A stretch of DNA of 64,000 nt from Brassica napus. Its lineage: Eukaryota; Streptophyta; Magnoliopsida; Brassicales; Brassicaceae. Both the position numbers and the translations under genes were made by a program. Below, piece after piece: positions 35,557 to 46,546 of the stretch. Below the pieces are notes generated by a model, which saw nothing but the letters and a program-made list of their open reading frames with translations, did no database searches and had not been told where the DNA came from. The DNA lies in assembly GCF_020379485.1 (NCBI RefSeq), contig NC_063436.1, positions 26,906,423 to 26,970,422 on the forward strand, given 5' to 3'. Positions within the stretch are counted from its first letter, which is position 1, and the number at the start of each line of letters is the position of its first letter.

Positions 35557-36228
35557 ACACTTTTTCACACTTTTAAAAAGTGGGACCCACAAACCGCTGA
35601 CGTGTCGCATCAGGGGGAGAGAAACTCTCCTATTATATAATAGATTTGTAAACATCTTGAAAACCATTTTATTTTTAATGTCATTCAACTATTTAACAAT
35701 AATATAATAACAACCTACTAATTAGATAATAACAACAGAAAAAATTACACTTGAAGACACATTCCAAGTTTCCAATTACCCATAAAGACACATTAGTCTT
35801 ATAGAGTACTTTCTCTTGTTGAATTGTCCAATTTAACCCTCAACTATGTGAAAGTGGGTTTCATTGGATTTTCTAACTAGAACAAACCGATTATTTTGAA
35901 AACAATTAATTTAATTTTCTTTTTCCTAAAATCAAGTAACCTCTCACGAACAAAACCCCAATCTCTTTTTCTCTGTTTCCACTTTCTCGATCCAAAATTG
36001 GATCGCCTAACCTTCTCTAATCAAGAATCCGATTCATCGATTGCAACATGTTTCTGCCGCTTTGCTTCGGTTTCAATCTCCAGCAGGGAAGGTTAGTTTT
36101 TGATTTCACAAACAATTACATAAGTCCAATTTTTCTTATCTGCCTAAAACAAAAATTAGTCTTTTTTTTTTAATGATTTTGCAGAGAACGGAAAAGACCA
36201 CCGCCTTCCCGAGAGGCTTTTCGCAACA

Positions 36229-36716
36229 GATAGAAGACTGGTAGAAGATGAGTTTCGATGTATTTGGAGACGTCTTGTGGTCTTGTGGATGGGCATTTGG
36301 TGGATGAGAGATTGGTGAAGGGGAGTTGTATGAATTCGAGACTGGTAGAAGATGAGTTTCGATGTGTATGGATAGGGGATCGGTGGATATGATAGTCGTG
36401 GACATGGGATACGTGGACAACAGCTCTGTGGATAGCAAACAACAACATGAGTTAAGGGGAGTTGCATGGATTGGAGACTGGTAGAAGATGAGTTTCGATG
36501 TGTATGAAGATGGATGGACAAGAGTTTCGTGGATAGGAGATCGGTGGATATGATAGTCGTGGACATGAGATACGTGGACAACAACTCTGTGGATAGCAAA
36601 CAACAACATGAGTTTCGATGTGTAGAAGATGGATGGACATGAGTTCCTTCGACAAGAGATTCAGTGGATAGGATAGTGGTGGACATGAGATACGTGGACA
36701 ACAGATCTGTGGATAT
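36229..36716. repeat. Complex minisatellite
   Basis: Imperfect tandem array built from GTAGAAGATGAGTTTCGATG, GGATCGGTGGATATGATAGT, CGTGGACATG and ACGTGGACAACA modules, with partial copies starting near 36240, 36349 and 36480 and a diverged last copy near 36600-36716. The long minus-strand open frame over it is a by-product of the repeat. Confidence 0.8.
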
Positions 36717-36862
36717 CATGAGTGATATTTTACCGTGACAATAAGAAATTAGCACATGAGATTATATTATGATGATAGTTCTCGGTTAGTCTGCTTATGA
36801 AAATTAAAAATCAAAACTACAATAAGAAGTATTTAAAAGTAAAAATCAAACTTTGTATATCG

Positions 36863-36940
36863 AAGGATGAGAGTTTCTCAGCCATTAAGGATGGAAGTTT
36901 CTCAGCCATTAAGGATGGAAGTTTCTCAACCATTAGATCT
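36863..36940. repeat. 24 bp tandem repeat, three copies
   Basis: AAGGATG(A/G)(G/A)AGTTTCTC followed by AGCCATT, repeated three times with few changes. Confidence 0.8.
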
Positions 36941-37474
36941 TCTTACTAACAGTTAATCCAACGTCCCGAAAACAATCTCCGATACCTACCTTTGTTTTCA
37001 AAACTTTTTCATTTATTGCAACCAGAAAAGAATTTGGTTACTTACGGTTATATGCTTAAAAACAACATTCTCTTACTTACACAAGTGGAAGGTTATTTTC
37101 GTCCAAATTTATACAGCTGTCACAACAAAGTGTCTCATCTTTACAATGTGTCTTCTAGTGAAAACAAAACTCATAATGTGTCCTTTAATGTAAGCTTCTC
37201 TTATGAACCATAAACCGCAACTCTTGAACATGAAAGCACTAATAACACAAATACTCGATAACATCATATAAAATAATATATGGAAATATTAAAAGCATAT
37301 GAATTCCTAATCATTTTTATATCAATTCAATCATGCTGGGAGATTCAAATTTCAAACCTGACCATTTTCCGTTAAAACCCGAACAGAAAAATATTCACAA
37401 AACAAACATCAAAATCCCATCCAAGCATCATCATTGTCTCCGGCCCCGCGCTTGCGCGGAGACTACAAAACTAG

Positions 37475-38540
37475 TGACATCAAAACCATAGAACCCGTTA
37501 AAACCATAACAAAATTAAATAAAATTATTAAACCAACAAAAATAGAGTTCTGGCAAATTTGGTTTGAGCGTGCACAAAAAATAACAAACCACTAAACTAG
37601 AAGTCTCATAACAAAATAACAGATTTTAAATACCAAAATTTTATCAAAATGTCTTGTAGCCCTGCTATTAAATGTATAGAAATTGCTTAAACTACATTCA
37701 ATCAAAAATAATCTAGTATTTGGGTTTAAGATTTAGTGATTATTATTTAGGGGGTAATATTGGATCTATTAAATTTTATAAATATTTTATAAATTATTTT
37801 TAAACATTTATATATGAATTTAAAGATTTAAAATAATTTTTATCACAAATTTAAAATATATATCAAAATGGTTGTCCGTAAATTTTGAAAATAATACTAT
37901 TTTTTGGTGAAATTGAAATTCCTCCTTAAAATATATACACAATTTTGCTTTAGTAAAACGTTTCTCTATTTCAAAAACTAAACAAATCAGTTATATATTT
38001 TCTGTAAAAGACTGACTATATTTTTTAATTGATCAAATTTATTTGATATATAAATTTTATATTGACCGAATACATTAAAGAATATTTTTGCTCAAGTGTC
38101 TCACTAATGAATGGTTTTTCTTCTGCTGGTTTAGAACTCCGGGAGTTTTGATAACTCATTGGCTTTAGTTTAAATTTTGTGTAATCTTCGTTTTAATGAT
38201 AATCTAATCATCTAGCGTTAAAAAAATAGTTATTTTTTTTATCTAACCAATATATGTGAATGCGTAAACCATAATTACTCAACAAAAACCAAATTTCATA
38301 ACAAAAAATACAACTTTTATAAATAGTATGTATTAATGTATATACAGTAAAATAAAATGTCTTTATGTGTAATTTATATTGTATTAAATTTGAAATAATT
38401 TCTTTAAGCTAACATTGTTGTCAATTGGCTAATCATATACTTAGATGATCTACAAATAAGATATATTAGATTTTGATCCACGCGCTCACGCGGATATATT
38501 TAAAAAAAATATGATATTATTTATTTTTTATGTCACTATT
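37475..38540. other. AT-rich repeat-derived stretch
   Basis: No gene. Contains a hairpin-like CCACGCGCTCACGCGG at 38478-38493 preceded by TTTTGAT, resembling the 3' hairpin zone of another decayed Helitron. Confidence 0.4.
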
Positions 38541-39142
38541 TAGGGTTGGGCAAAAAACTCGAATTTGAAGAACATAACCGATCTCAATCCGAATAAGTAA
38601 TACTAAATCCGAACCAAAATTGATTAATTATCTGAATTATTCAAAATTTTGGTATTTGAATAACTGAAACCTAATCCGATCCGAACTGAAGTAATTTGGA
38701 TAACCAAAATAGATTTATATACTTATATATATCAATTATTTTTAGATTTAATATATATAAAAACATCCATAATATATATGATACTTTTAAGTTCGCTTAA
38801 ATACTTGAAAATATATACAAAAAATCAAACGTAAATATCTAAAATAGTTAAAATATATTCAAAACTCCAAAAATACTTAAATAATTATTAATTCTCTATC
38901 CAAATATTTAAACCAAACCAATTTATATGTTAAGTTAGGTACTCTGATATATGTTATTCAAATTTATATGTAATATATTCTATTGTTTATAGATTTTTTT
39001 TAAAATTAAAGCATATAATAAATTTTTAATTTTTAAAAATAATTTAAATTAGTTATCCAATTCTGAATCAAATCCTCAAAGATCTGAACCGAACAAGAAA
39101 TCACAAATAGACCCAAAAACGAATCCGAACACCCACCCCTAA
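38541..39142. mobile_element. hAT-like non-autonomous element, 602 bp
   Basis: Ends TAGGGTTGGG and CCCACCCCTAA, with an exact 8 bp target duplication TCACTATT at 38533-38540 and 39143-39150. Subterminal CCGAAT/GAACC motifs as in the other hAT-like elements here. No transposase. Confidence 0.82.
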
Positions 39143-39982
39143 TCACTATTATAGTATATCCTATATGTGTCATCATAGGTTACAAAAATATTTGTTATCA
39201 TATAATTAATCGTATTTTATATGTACCATCAAATAAATAATCTTATAATTAATAATATTTTATACGTACAATCATATAAATAATCACATATATTAAAATT
39301 TTAAATTTCAATGTGAAATATAAAAACTATAATTTAAGTTGGTGTTTGAAATTGGGCTTTGTAATGTATTTTTTATATATATTGAAAACATTTTTATATT
39401 GTATTTTTTATATATATTGAAAACATTTTTATAATGATTATTGTAAAATATGTTAGTAAAAATCAACTTTTGAATATATGTATATTTTTGAATGAATTTT
39501 TGATATAAATCAGTTTTAAATTATTATTTTGATTTGAATATGTATATCAAGTAACATAAACTCATTATTTTTAATATAATGTAATGGACTTTTAATTTTT
39601 TTAATAGCATAAGTTTATTACTCTTTTTTTCTAAATTACTGTTATTCATGTTTCCAAATAACATTATATTTTTTTTTTACTACTATCAATGTTTCCGAAC
39701 AAAATTTTAAAATATTTCTACTTTAATAAGATAGATGTATTAAATTTAATTAATTGGAGGAGAAGCAATGGCTAAAAAATATCGTGAGTAGGTACGTCTT
39801 GCAAGCAAAATATTCTTGAAAAGTTGCAAGTAGCAAATAAACAACGGGTAATCAATTAATTAACTACTACTTGACTAAGATAGCAGATTAACAGCTTAGC
39901 ACTAAGCCTAGAATATGCATTTTTAATATATATATATAAGCTATCTCTCCTATCAATTACGAAAATCTATTTTTAAAACTTA
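39143..39982. other. AT-rich stretch without a gene
   Basis: Very AT-rich, with a direct repeat of TTTTTTATATATATTGAAAA near 39369-39430. Nothing else recognisable. Confidence 0.4.
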
Positions 39983-40235
39983 GACCATCTCCAATGACTT
40001 ACTCTATTTTTTACTCTAAAATAGAGTAACTCTATAATAGAGTTTGAGTTTGCTCCAATGGTACTCTAAAATAGAGTAGAAAATAAAGTAATGAACAAAA
40101 AAAAACAAATTACTCTATATTTGGAGTAAACCTATTTTTTACTCTATTATAGAGTGAGAAATAGAGTACCATTTGAGCATTTTTTATTCTAAACTCTATT
40201 TTAGAGTGAAAAATAGAGTGGGGTTGGAGATGCTC
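39983..40235. mobile_element. Tourist-like (PIF/Harbinger) MITE, 253 bp
   Basis: Inverted ends GACCATCTCCAATG and, from the right, GAGCATCTCCAACC; 3 bp target duplication TTA at 39980-39982 and 40236-40238. Interior has repeated ACTCTAAAATAGAGTA motifs that can pair. Same length as the element at 55462-55714. Confidence 0.88.
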
Positions 40236-41579
40236 TTACCGCTACCTTCCGTAGCGGTTGAAGAAAATGTGTTTACGTATATTTAAGTTGAATCTTCTCG
40301 AGGAGGAACTCATTGCATCCAATATTTTGATCATTATATTGAATTTTAGAACAAATGGTGAACTTTATATCAAACAACAAAGCAAATAATTACAAAGATA
40401 ACAAAGACTTAATATCCCTTTCACATGTGCTCATATGCCTAGTGGCAGTTCTGTGGGCGCTTGCACCTAAACCCATCTCACTGCCTTTTGTTTTCTACAC
40501 AAAAACAAGTTTTAATAATACTAAGAATAAACAAACATGAGAATCGAAAGAATATTTAGTGTTATAATTATATTTTCTGTGTCTGTACGTGTAATTAAGA
40601 ATTCATAGTAAGTATGATATGGTTATAGCTATTGGGTTCTAGTATGTGTCATATGGATTGTTGGTGTTGGATCTCACATACAATATTCATTCGAAGAAAT
40701 CTATTAACAGCCACGTTAATGCCCATGATTAGGTCTAAAATTGAGGACGGTCTAAAGAAAGAGGGGTCAAATGGTCGATGAAGGATTATTTCTACCTCTT
40801 TTCTTCTCCTTAATTCTTCTTCTTCTTCTTTTTTTGGTTTTATTATTTTGGCGTCCACCATTTTCACCGTATTCATCTTCCACTAGTTTGTACATTTTAA
40901 TCAAGACATTTTTAGTAAGAACAGAACACCATCTTTCATATTATTTTATGTACAGTTTTGTTCCGTTTTTTGATATCTCTATAAAAATTTTTAGCCCCAA
41001 TCAATTAGTGAATTACATGTTTATCTACAACATTTTGCATCCATACTGATAATATATGATCAGATGAAAGATATCGGATTGACTAAAAAGAGCAACTTGT
41101 TAAAGGTTAGTAATTCAAAGTTCTAATATGTATACAATAAGGTTATGAAATTACCATATTTCTCTTTTGAAAATAACTATTGGTCCCAGAATATGAGGTC
41201 ATACTTTGCGTAAATGTTAATCAATCAAGGTATCCACTATTCCCACTACTTGATATTCAATGCTTCTTTAATTCGACGTTCACCAGATTCGTTGGATATA
41301 AATACGAATCGTATGAGCAAAAAATCGAACTCCTTTTGCTTTTTCCAATCCAGAGCTTCTGTTTATTATTATACAAACCGATCTGACCATGTTGACTTCT
41401 CAAATTTATTTCTCAAAGCTGAAGGTTAGCCGCTGTAGACAGACTCTTCAGACAAAACTGCTTTGTTTTGGGAGGCCCTAAAGGTGATGTTTATTGATTC
41501 GATGGTTAAATCCTTATTTCAATATTTGATTTCAGATTTAGAGTTTTAATATTTTTTAAATTCAGTTGATTATTGTTCC
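40236..41579. other. AT-rich region, no supported gene
   Basis: Several short open frames on both strands (for example 40355-40540, 40771-41049 and 41180-41429) have no recognisable motifs and probably arise by chance. Confidence 0.35.
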
Positions 41580-41584
41580 TTTCA

Positions 41585-42856
41585 GGCGACGCTCATCTAA
41601 GCCTCTATCATCATCTTAACACCTTCAAAGATCTCCAGAGACAAGGCTCGCTGTATGAGTTTGGTGACGCTTCTGTCGCGATAAGATTTACGGATCAGAC
41701 CGGCTTGGTTGATCTCGCATCACCCAGCCAACCGATCTTGACATAACGTTTTATGACCAACTCATGACACTCACTAACACCAACTGATTTGTTAGGTTCT
41801 GTTTCAGTACATTCCCCTCATAATCACTCCATTTTTATTATTTCACTTTATTATTGCCTTATTTTTATGTTTTCATGTAGATATTTATCTTATGGGAAGG
41901 TTAGGGGTATCAAAACGTTTTCCAATGATGAGACCAAAGTACTCAATGCATCATGGGAACCATGAAATTTGAAAGGTATTTGACAACCATAGAAGTTTTA
42001 ATATGTTGAACCGGTCATCTTATCTCTGTTTCCTTGGTTTGGAAATTCATTATAGTATTAGGTTTGATCTATCCAGGGAGTCAAGCGTGTACCTCAGTGT
42101 ATTTGACTGCCTTGCTAAGTTCCTCAATGAGAAGTTTGCTGCCTCTGGTGTGGAACCAAAGGTGGTAGTGCCAGCAAACATAAACCCAAAGTAAGTTGGA
42201 GGTAAACACCATCGCTCTCTTCACCTCTCCCTACAATAGTTTCCAGCAAACGTTCCGAATGTTTCTCACACTTACCATCAGCTTGCCTCCTGTAAGAGAG
42301 TGTTAGCTAATCACATCTACTTATTGTTCTGCTCATTGAATGGTACATTTCTTTGTAAGCGGTATTAGCATCTCATATGTGGTTGGCTTGCACACAGGTC
42401 GGCTCTTTCTGAAATGCCGCTATCACATTGTCTAGAAGACATTGTTGGCAGCATTCTGGCCTTTGAATTGAAACTCTCTCCATTCAACTTCTCTACCAAC
42501 TATCAAAGTTTCACCATCTCTCGCTTTTTTAAAAGCCACCAGCGACCACCACTACCTTTGTTTGAGAATCATGTAAGTTAAAATGCTGCTATAAAGTATC
42601 CAACGGGTTCCCGTTCTTGACTGTTCTTTGCAATTACTCATGGGCAGGGTGGTGATGACATGCCTGGTGGTAGTGCTTTGAAAAGGAGTCCTATAGGTTT
42701 GAACAGTCGTGACCTGAACCAAAGTGGCTGCAGTGGTGATTCGATTGTTGAGGGCGAGAGAGCAACCACTGGTTTGAACAGTCGTGCCCTGAAAAAACTA
42801 TGTTGTTTTTTTAATGAGTTTCCTGGGATTTATACTCTGAATTTTATGCTAAAATA
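41585..42856 (+). pseudogene. RPA1-like (OB-fold) pseudogene, Helitron-associated type
   Basis: Broken exon-like pieces read like replication protein A large-subunit relatives carried by plant Helitrons: near 41600-41720 LNTFKDLQRQGSLYEFGDAS then VAIRFTDQTG; near 42075-42190 SVYLSVFDCLAKFLNEKF and VVVPANINPK; near 42480-42570 NFSTNYQSFTISRFF then KSHQRPPLPLFENH, with a GTAAGT donor after it. Frames are broken by stops and shifts and there is no start. The last open piece is 42660-42857 with a terminal repeat of GLNSR(D/A)L. The protein would bind single-stranded DNA if intact. Confidence 0.5.
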
Positions 42857-42860
42857 ATAA

Positions 42861-43675
42861 CTCTTCGTACTCAAATTCTATGTTTTTAGTATGAGAATAA
42901 CCTCTCATCGAAATTACTTTGATAATTAGGTTGATTCTGTTAAACTTATTTGGTCAAACACTATATATAACCAATCGCAATAGAATGTTAACTACAATGC
43001 CACATGAACCAGGATCAAAGCAAAAGTTCCATAAATCAGCAACAAAATAATATGACTGAACTTACTTCAAAGCAATTTAGATAGTAAACAGAACATAAAA
43101 AAACCCTTAACGCAATATGTTTGAACACAATAAAAAATGTACCCCACGAAACAGACTTATCATTTTCCTTTGACAACAGGCCGGTCATTAATTTTATAAA
43201 CCGTTACGGCTGCGACAAGAAAGTAATCCCAGAAGTCAGAAGAAGTTTATACATTTCTTTCTACCAGCTCCTAACATAAACATTTTCCATTACCTACATA
43301 GCCACCCTGCGATATCATATGTCTTGACTACTTCAGCATAAAAGCTCTGAAGTTTCTTAATCATTAATGGCGAAGACAAAAACTGTACCTTATGGGGAAC
43401 TTGGCAAAGACCAGCCTGCAACAGTTAAAGTTAAATAAGTGAGGCGTTCTTCAGGCACCAGAACCGCTTTATCTCGCGCCATAGAAACAGAACAAGGTTC
43501 TTGACAATTCAAAAACACATTTTATTGAACTTCAGGTGTATTAGGCTTACAAAAGTAGCTTTGTGTAGTTTATAATCAAAGTTATATTTTTCTAAACATA
43601 ATAAAATATACATCAACCAAACCAACATAATAAATATATATGAATAACAATTATTTATATAATTATTGTATAGTC
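42861..43675. other. No supported gene
   Basis: The stretch 43150-43500 is less AT-rich than its surroundings and may be a captured gene fragment in antisense, but I could not build exons from it. Confidence 0.3.
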
Positions 43676-44035
43676 AAGTCAAAATGATTTTTGCTCTTGA
43701 TTATGAGACATCACTTTTTGATGACATTAGTCTATTTTAAATAATTCATATATGTTTGCCACTGCCAAAATATGCAAAGTATACTTCATATTTTTTGCTC
43801 TCGATTATGAGACTTCAGTTTTGATGATATTGGTCTATATTTTAAATAATATATGTGAATATATATATATGTGTGTGTGTGTGTGTTTGTTTCAGAAACT
43901 ATATTCTGCCAAAATATGCAAAGTATGCTTTATATTCTTTGGTTTAGATTATAAATCATCCATTGTACTAATATTAAAGTATATTAGACCACTTATATAT
44001 CTTATTATATTTTTAAATAATATCAAAGTAACAAA
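43676..44035. repeat. Imperfect tandem repeat, about three units
   Basis: Three copies of a module with TGCCAAAATATGCAAAGTAT, a TTTTGCTCTTGATTATGAGA-type block and a TTTTAAATAAT block, starting near 43680, 43763 and 43906. A (TG)n run at 43869-43886 interrupts it. Open frames across it are not coding. Confidence 0.65.
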
Positions 44036-44360
44036 ACAAAGTCACCTTTTTAGTTTTGTAAAGATAATCATGAGCTAAATGAGATATTACTATCCAAAAT
44101 TCATGTATCTCTTTCTACAATGTAAAAAATAATATCCAATTATTACAAAGTATTTTAAACCACTAAAAATTAATACAAAATATAAAAGGCTAATATATTT
44201 TCATAAAATTATTAATACACATTCATATTTATTATACTTAAATTTTCTAAAGTGCTACAGAAAAAGAGTATGTCATTGATTAATTTTCATAAAAACATAT
44301 TAACAGTTAGCTATTATAATTAAAATTATTTTATAAAAATTAAACAATTAATAATTAAAA

Positions 44361-44390
44361 AACCGGCGCGTAGCGCCGGAAAACCACTAG
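44361..44390 (+). mobile_element. Helitron 3' terminus
   Basis: Hairpin CCGGCGCGTAGCGCCGG, then AAAACCACTAG and host T at 44391. The element it closes probably contains the RPA1-like pseudogene; its 5' end was not identified. Confidence 0.6.
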
Positions 44391-45030
44391 TAATATCGTA
44401 AAAATGAATGATAAAGCCCTAACAAATATCTGTCCTAACATATCCTTTTTATTAACTTTTTGTTTGTGTCCAGTACTCAGCTATATATGTCTTTATACAT
44501 AGTATTATATATATTATATATTACTATATATGCAGTACCTAATTATGTAGGTGGGTTGTTAAATATGCATATATATATATATATATTATATAGGTTTAAG
44601 CTTATCCATTAAAATAATTATCAACTTCAAAACTATTTAAGCACTACAGTCTTCTGAACAAATTTTGAAATTTTATTGTTTTAAATTTAGTAATCTACAA
44701 AGAAATCCAATATAAGTACATAACCAATGACAGAAAAACATCAAAGTACAATTTTTAGTTACCAATATCATAATTCATAAGAAAAGCTTGTTCATTTTTT
44801 TACTAATACAATATGCAGCTGATTTCAGCTTTTGTACGTAACTAAGTAAAACAAATATAGAAAAAGTTGACATTAAAATTGTTTGATATGTAAAAAGAAG
44901 GTTATAAGAGATAAACTACCTTAGATAATATGATAGAAAAGAATAAATCTAGAGAGAGAATTTCAGGTTTCAACGCCATCTGTTATCATCCGTACATATC
45001 TTCCATTTCGATCTTTAACTCTCTCTGCAA
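44391..45030 (+). promoter_or_regulatory. Distal upstream region of PIRL8
   Basis: AT-rich, no gene. From about 44930 it turns into promoter-like sequence (GA-rich, then CTCTCT) that leads into the first copy of the PIRL8 core promoter at 45031. Confidence 0.4.
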
Positions 45031-45171
45031 TTTCTTTATTATATACTATATAAGTAGGATATGTTTTCAACACATTTATAACAATCAACATAACCTCTCT
45101 CTTTTTCTTCCTCTCTATTTCCTCTAAGCATTCTCGCTTTGTGGGTTCTTCTCTGTGTATACAATTATACA
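45031..45171 (+). repeat. PIRL8 core promoter and leader, upstream duplicate
   Basis: 141 bp identical to 46375-46515, including the TATA-like TACTATATAAGTAGG (45045-45059) and the CT-rich leader. It is now cut off from the gene by 1.2 kb of Helitron sequence. Confidence 0.85.
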
Positions 45172-46374
45172 TATATTGAGTGGGGTCCAAGTATGTTACA
45201 ACTTAGAGTAAAATAAACCGATGGTTTCATACAATATGTTATAATAGCTTTTATGTTGTGTATATTGTAGGTGGTTTCAAATTCATCACAAACACAGAAG
45301 TTTCTCAGATTTTGTTTGATGAAGACATACCAGAAATTCAAGAATTTAAGAAGAGGTAAGCAAAATCATTCAAACTAAATTATTATTTGTCTAAAAGTTT
45401 TACATAGTCTCTAAAGAATAGTTTTAATTTTGGCTTTGTTTTATTATACATAATTGCAGGATTCCCAAGTCCTGTTTTTGAATGGATACTCAATACGCAA
45501 GAAGAATCAGCGGAGCTTTTTTCATATGTTTTTTTGCTTATTATTTGTTTTGAACACTCGAGCTATTTTTTTTGGTTTTTGCTTATTGTTTTTTTTCCTC
45601 AATTGATTTCTATGTGTAAGGTACTGATGTTCTTTTTTAGTTACTATTAAGATTAAGATTAAGATTTAAGAAAAATATTTATTTATCTAAACGATCTGTT
45701 GCTGTTTTTCCTACAATGATTACTGAATCAATCAACACAACAATTATATTCGGAACTAACCTTCTGCAAATATGAAGTCATCTTCTTGCTATATGAATGC
45801 TATTGGTGGGACTGAATTGACTAAGGTGAAGCGGTTGGTTTGCGAGATAAACGAACCCTCGCTGAAGAAAGCGAACCAGTTTAAGCCATCGAATCTGAAA
45901 ACAAAAGAACGACAATATTAGATTCGACAAATATTCTGCAATCTTACAACTAGATTTAGGTTACAATTTGATTAAGTTCAACGGAACATCACCTTTTTCG
46001 CTGGTTGGGTCCACTCCGAATTGAGAAACCCTTATCCCCTTTCTATTGCGACCATCGAAACACCGTAGAGATTTTTTTTTCTGTCGTTTCTCTTGAGTAA
46101 ACAGAGAACAAAACAAAAACATAGCCCATTTGATATTGTAAGCCCAATAAGTTAGATACAATACAGTATGGTGTACAAACTTTTGTGGCCTTATATCTTA
46201 ATTTTATAATACGGGTCCAATTGTAATTATTATGCGTAGAGACAAAAATATATTTTTTCATTATTTTAGACGTTCAATAACCACTAATCAACGTAATATA
46301 AACTCTATACATTATTCAAATCAAATTTTATTTCTAGATTTTACACTCCGCGCACGGCGCGGGTTATCACCTAG
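45172..46374 (+). mobile_element. Helitron remnant with RPA1-like exons, between the promoter copies
   Basis: The 3' end is clear: hairpin CCGCGCACGGCGCGG (46349-46363), TTATCACCTAG and host T at 46375. A proper 5' TC end is absent; the left border is the promoter duplicate. Inside are two exon-like pieces: near 45271-45357, EVSQILFDEDIPEIQEFKKR followed by GTAAGC, and after a TTGCAG at 45460, FPSPVFEWILNTQEES. These fit an RPA1-like OB-fold protein and are too short to be active. Confidence 0.62.
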
Positions 46375-46546
46375 TTTCTTTATTATATACTATATAAGTA
46401 GGATATGTTTTCAACACATTTATAACAATCAACATAACCTCTCTCTTTTTCTTCCTCTCTATTTCCTCTAAGCATTCTCGCTTTGTGGGTTCTTCTCTGT
46501 GTATACAATTATACAAATATATATATGCACACACACATAGGAAGAT
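46375..46546 (+). promoter_or_regulatory. PIRL8 core promoter and 5' UTR, gene-proximal copy
   Basis: TATA-like TACTATATAAGTAGG at 46389-46403, CT-rich leader, then ATATATATGCACACACACAT before the ATG. The first 141 bp are the exact duplicate of 45031-45171; the Helitron ends right at its first base. Upstream control elements native to the gene are therefore displaced by about 1.3 kb. Confidence 0.7.

Larger units (their letters stand above)
33343..35644 (-). mobile_element. Helitron with captured gene-like pieces, 2302 bp
   Basis: Minus strand: starts TCTATTATATAATAGGAG after host A, ends with hairpin CCCCGCGCTTGCGCGGAG (33355-33372) and GTCAGCACCTAG before host T. Inside, on the same strand, are an intron-containing open stretch (35384-34911: hydrophobic start KWALRLLVFCLLGFVSVQSG, donor at CTCGAG|GTAAAA) and an acceptor-preceded frame ending LEDGYLEFTR (near 34185-33975). 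These look like fragments of two host genes picked up by the Helitron. I do not recognise the donors. Confidence 0.72.
30731..37474 (+). mobile_element. Composite Helitron with nested elements (inferred pair of ends)
   Basis: 5' end TCACACTATAATGAGGCAG after host A; 3' end at 37474 with hairpin CCGCGCTTGCGCGG (37445-37459), then ACTACAAAACTAG and host T. The two ends are 6.7 kb apart, of which 2.3 kb is a second Helitron in reverse and 0.24 kb a MITE. That these two ends belong together is inferred. It includes a tRNA-like stretch (30855-30920), gene-like sequence near 31080-31560 with a TATATATA box, and a minisatellite. Confidence 0.45.

Noticed and set aside
36136..36755. Long minus-strand open frames (157 and 199 codons)
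   Set aside because: They lie over the minisatellite; open length comes from repeated modules lacking stops, and several frames are open at once.
36863..36940. CRISPR-like direct repeats
   Set aside because: Plant nuclear DNA; repeats are contiguous without spacers.
40649..41049. Hydrophobic open frame as a small membrane protein
   Set aside because: AT-rich, T-run driven hydrophobicity; no promoter, splice or conservation signal, and overlapping frames on both strands.
43752..44078. 108-codon open frame
   Set aside because: Lies in an imperfect tandem repeat with a (TG)n run; the residues repeat with it.
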